Below are positions 4,896 to 5,097 of a DNA stretch of 5,097 bases, one piece after another (the stretch's first letter is position 1; every line of letters begins with the position of its first letter). The notes beneath the pieces were generated by a model. The model was not told where the DNA came from. It worked only from the letters and a program-made list of their open reading frames with translations, and ran no database searches. The stretch comes from Candidatus Dormiibacterota bacterium. GTDB taxonomy: Bacteria > Chloroflexota > Dormibacteria > UBA8260 > Bog-877. Location: positions 2,299-7,395 of the forward strand of contig PLTL01000093.1 of the NCBI GenBank assembly GCA_003164475.1, written 5' to 3'. The position numbers and the translations under genes were made by a program.

Positions 4896-5097
4896 TCATT
4901 AGGGTCGGCCGGGGGCGGGTGATGAAGGATTCGGAGGTGGTTGTGGGCATCCCTGGTGGTGCCAGGGCGCGGCCGTGGTGTACAGCGGAGCGGCGGAGTC
5001 GATCCTTGGAGCGCGGGCGGTAGAGCGGGCCTGCCGTGAAGGCAGCGGTGGGGTCGCCGAGAGTTCGGCCGTGGTATCGGTGCGGAGCAGGTGTCAG
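4882..5097 (-). other. unrecognised open frame running off the right edge
   Basis: On the minus strand a frame is open from the window edge to TAG at 4882-4884, at least 71 codons. It reads HRYHGRTLGDPTAAFTAGPL, YRPRSKDRLRRSAVHHGRAL and so on, ending PTLMKDRG. It resembles no family I know, and other frames across this GC-rich stretch are also partly open, so it may be chance. Its stop lies at the point where desulfurase homology ends, which would fit a gene end fused to, or inserted into, the desulfurase. Confidence 0.25.

Noticed and set aside
4233..4902. Plus-strand ORFs opposite the desulfurase
   Set aside because: They are shadows of the minus-strand gene, whose PLP lysine and catalytic cysteine motifs define the true frame.
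4951..4967. Hairpin CCCTGG-TGGTG-CCAGGG as a terminator
   Set aside because: Six pairs without a T-run on either strand and no gene end beside it that I can support; it may be chance in GC-rich DNA.
1..5097. tRNA, rRNA, CRISPR array or riboswitch
   Set aside because: No cloverleaf with a GTTCRA-type arm, no regularly spaced direct repeats and no recognisable riboswitch core were seen on either strand by eye.

Overview
The window looks like accessory DNA of a high-GC actinomycete, most probably Streptomyces or a close relative. The coding regions strongly prefer G or C at third codon positions, GTG and TTG starts occur, and the readable proteins have a streptomycete flavour. Genus assignment is inference.

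Left part (1-1800): an insertion-sequence graveyard. A near-perfect 43-bp inverted repeat (109-151 and 1756-1798, 42 of 43 positions matching) encloses about 1.6 kb. Inside it lie remnants of three unrelated transposases: an IS110-like C-terminus (about 148-372, +), a frameshifted IS1182/IS5-like N-terminal piece (about 580-713, +) and a frameshifted IS256-like piece (about 712-868, -). It also holds an intact two-pass membrane protein gene (910-1455, -) with a strong ribosome binding site, and a 3' ORF fragment of unknown family (1593-1763, +) whose stop codon lies inside the right repeat arm.

Middle (1830-3793, +): a compact iron/oxidative-stress module. A TTGACA-N18-TATCAT promoter carries two identical palindromes (core TGACAGTGTCA), one over each promoter element. 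It drives a Dps-type ferritin-like protein (1924-2400) and, from a GTG inside the dps 3' end, a Fur-family metalloregulator (2373-2822). The simplest model is that the Fur-like protein represses its own operon through the palindromes and releases it under peroxide or changed metal, so that Dps can sequester and oxidise iron. Directly behind comes a XerC/D-like tyrosine recombinase with a complete catalytic set. Its 5' end is damaged: a GTG overlapping the fur stop is in frame with the recombinase but is interrupted by a TGA at 2885-2887.

Right part (3794-5097): a cysteine desulfurase (class V aminotransferase fold) on the minus strand, convergent with the recombinase. It keeps its PLP lysine and catalytic cysteine but has lost its N-terminal segment at about 4884-4896. 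The final 200 bases are unrecognised, with one open minus-strand frame running off the window.

No tRNA, rRNA or CRISPR array was seen. The window reads as a hotspot of IS insertion and decay around a probably functional dps-fur stress operon. Its least ordinary points are the doubled palindromic operator, the long inverted repeat, and the two broken 5' ends (recombinase and desulfurase).
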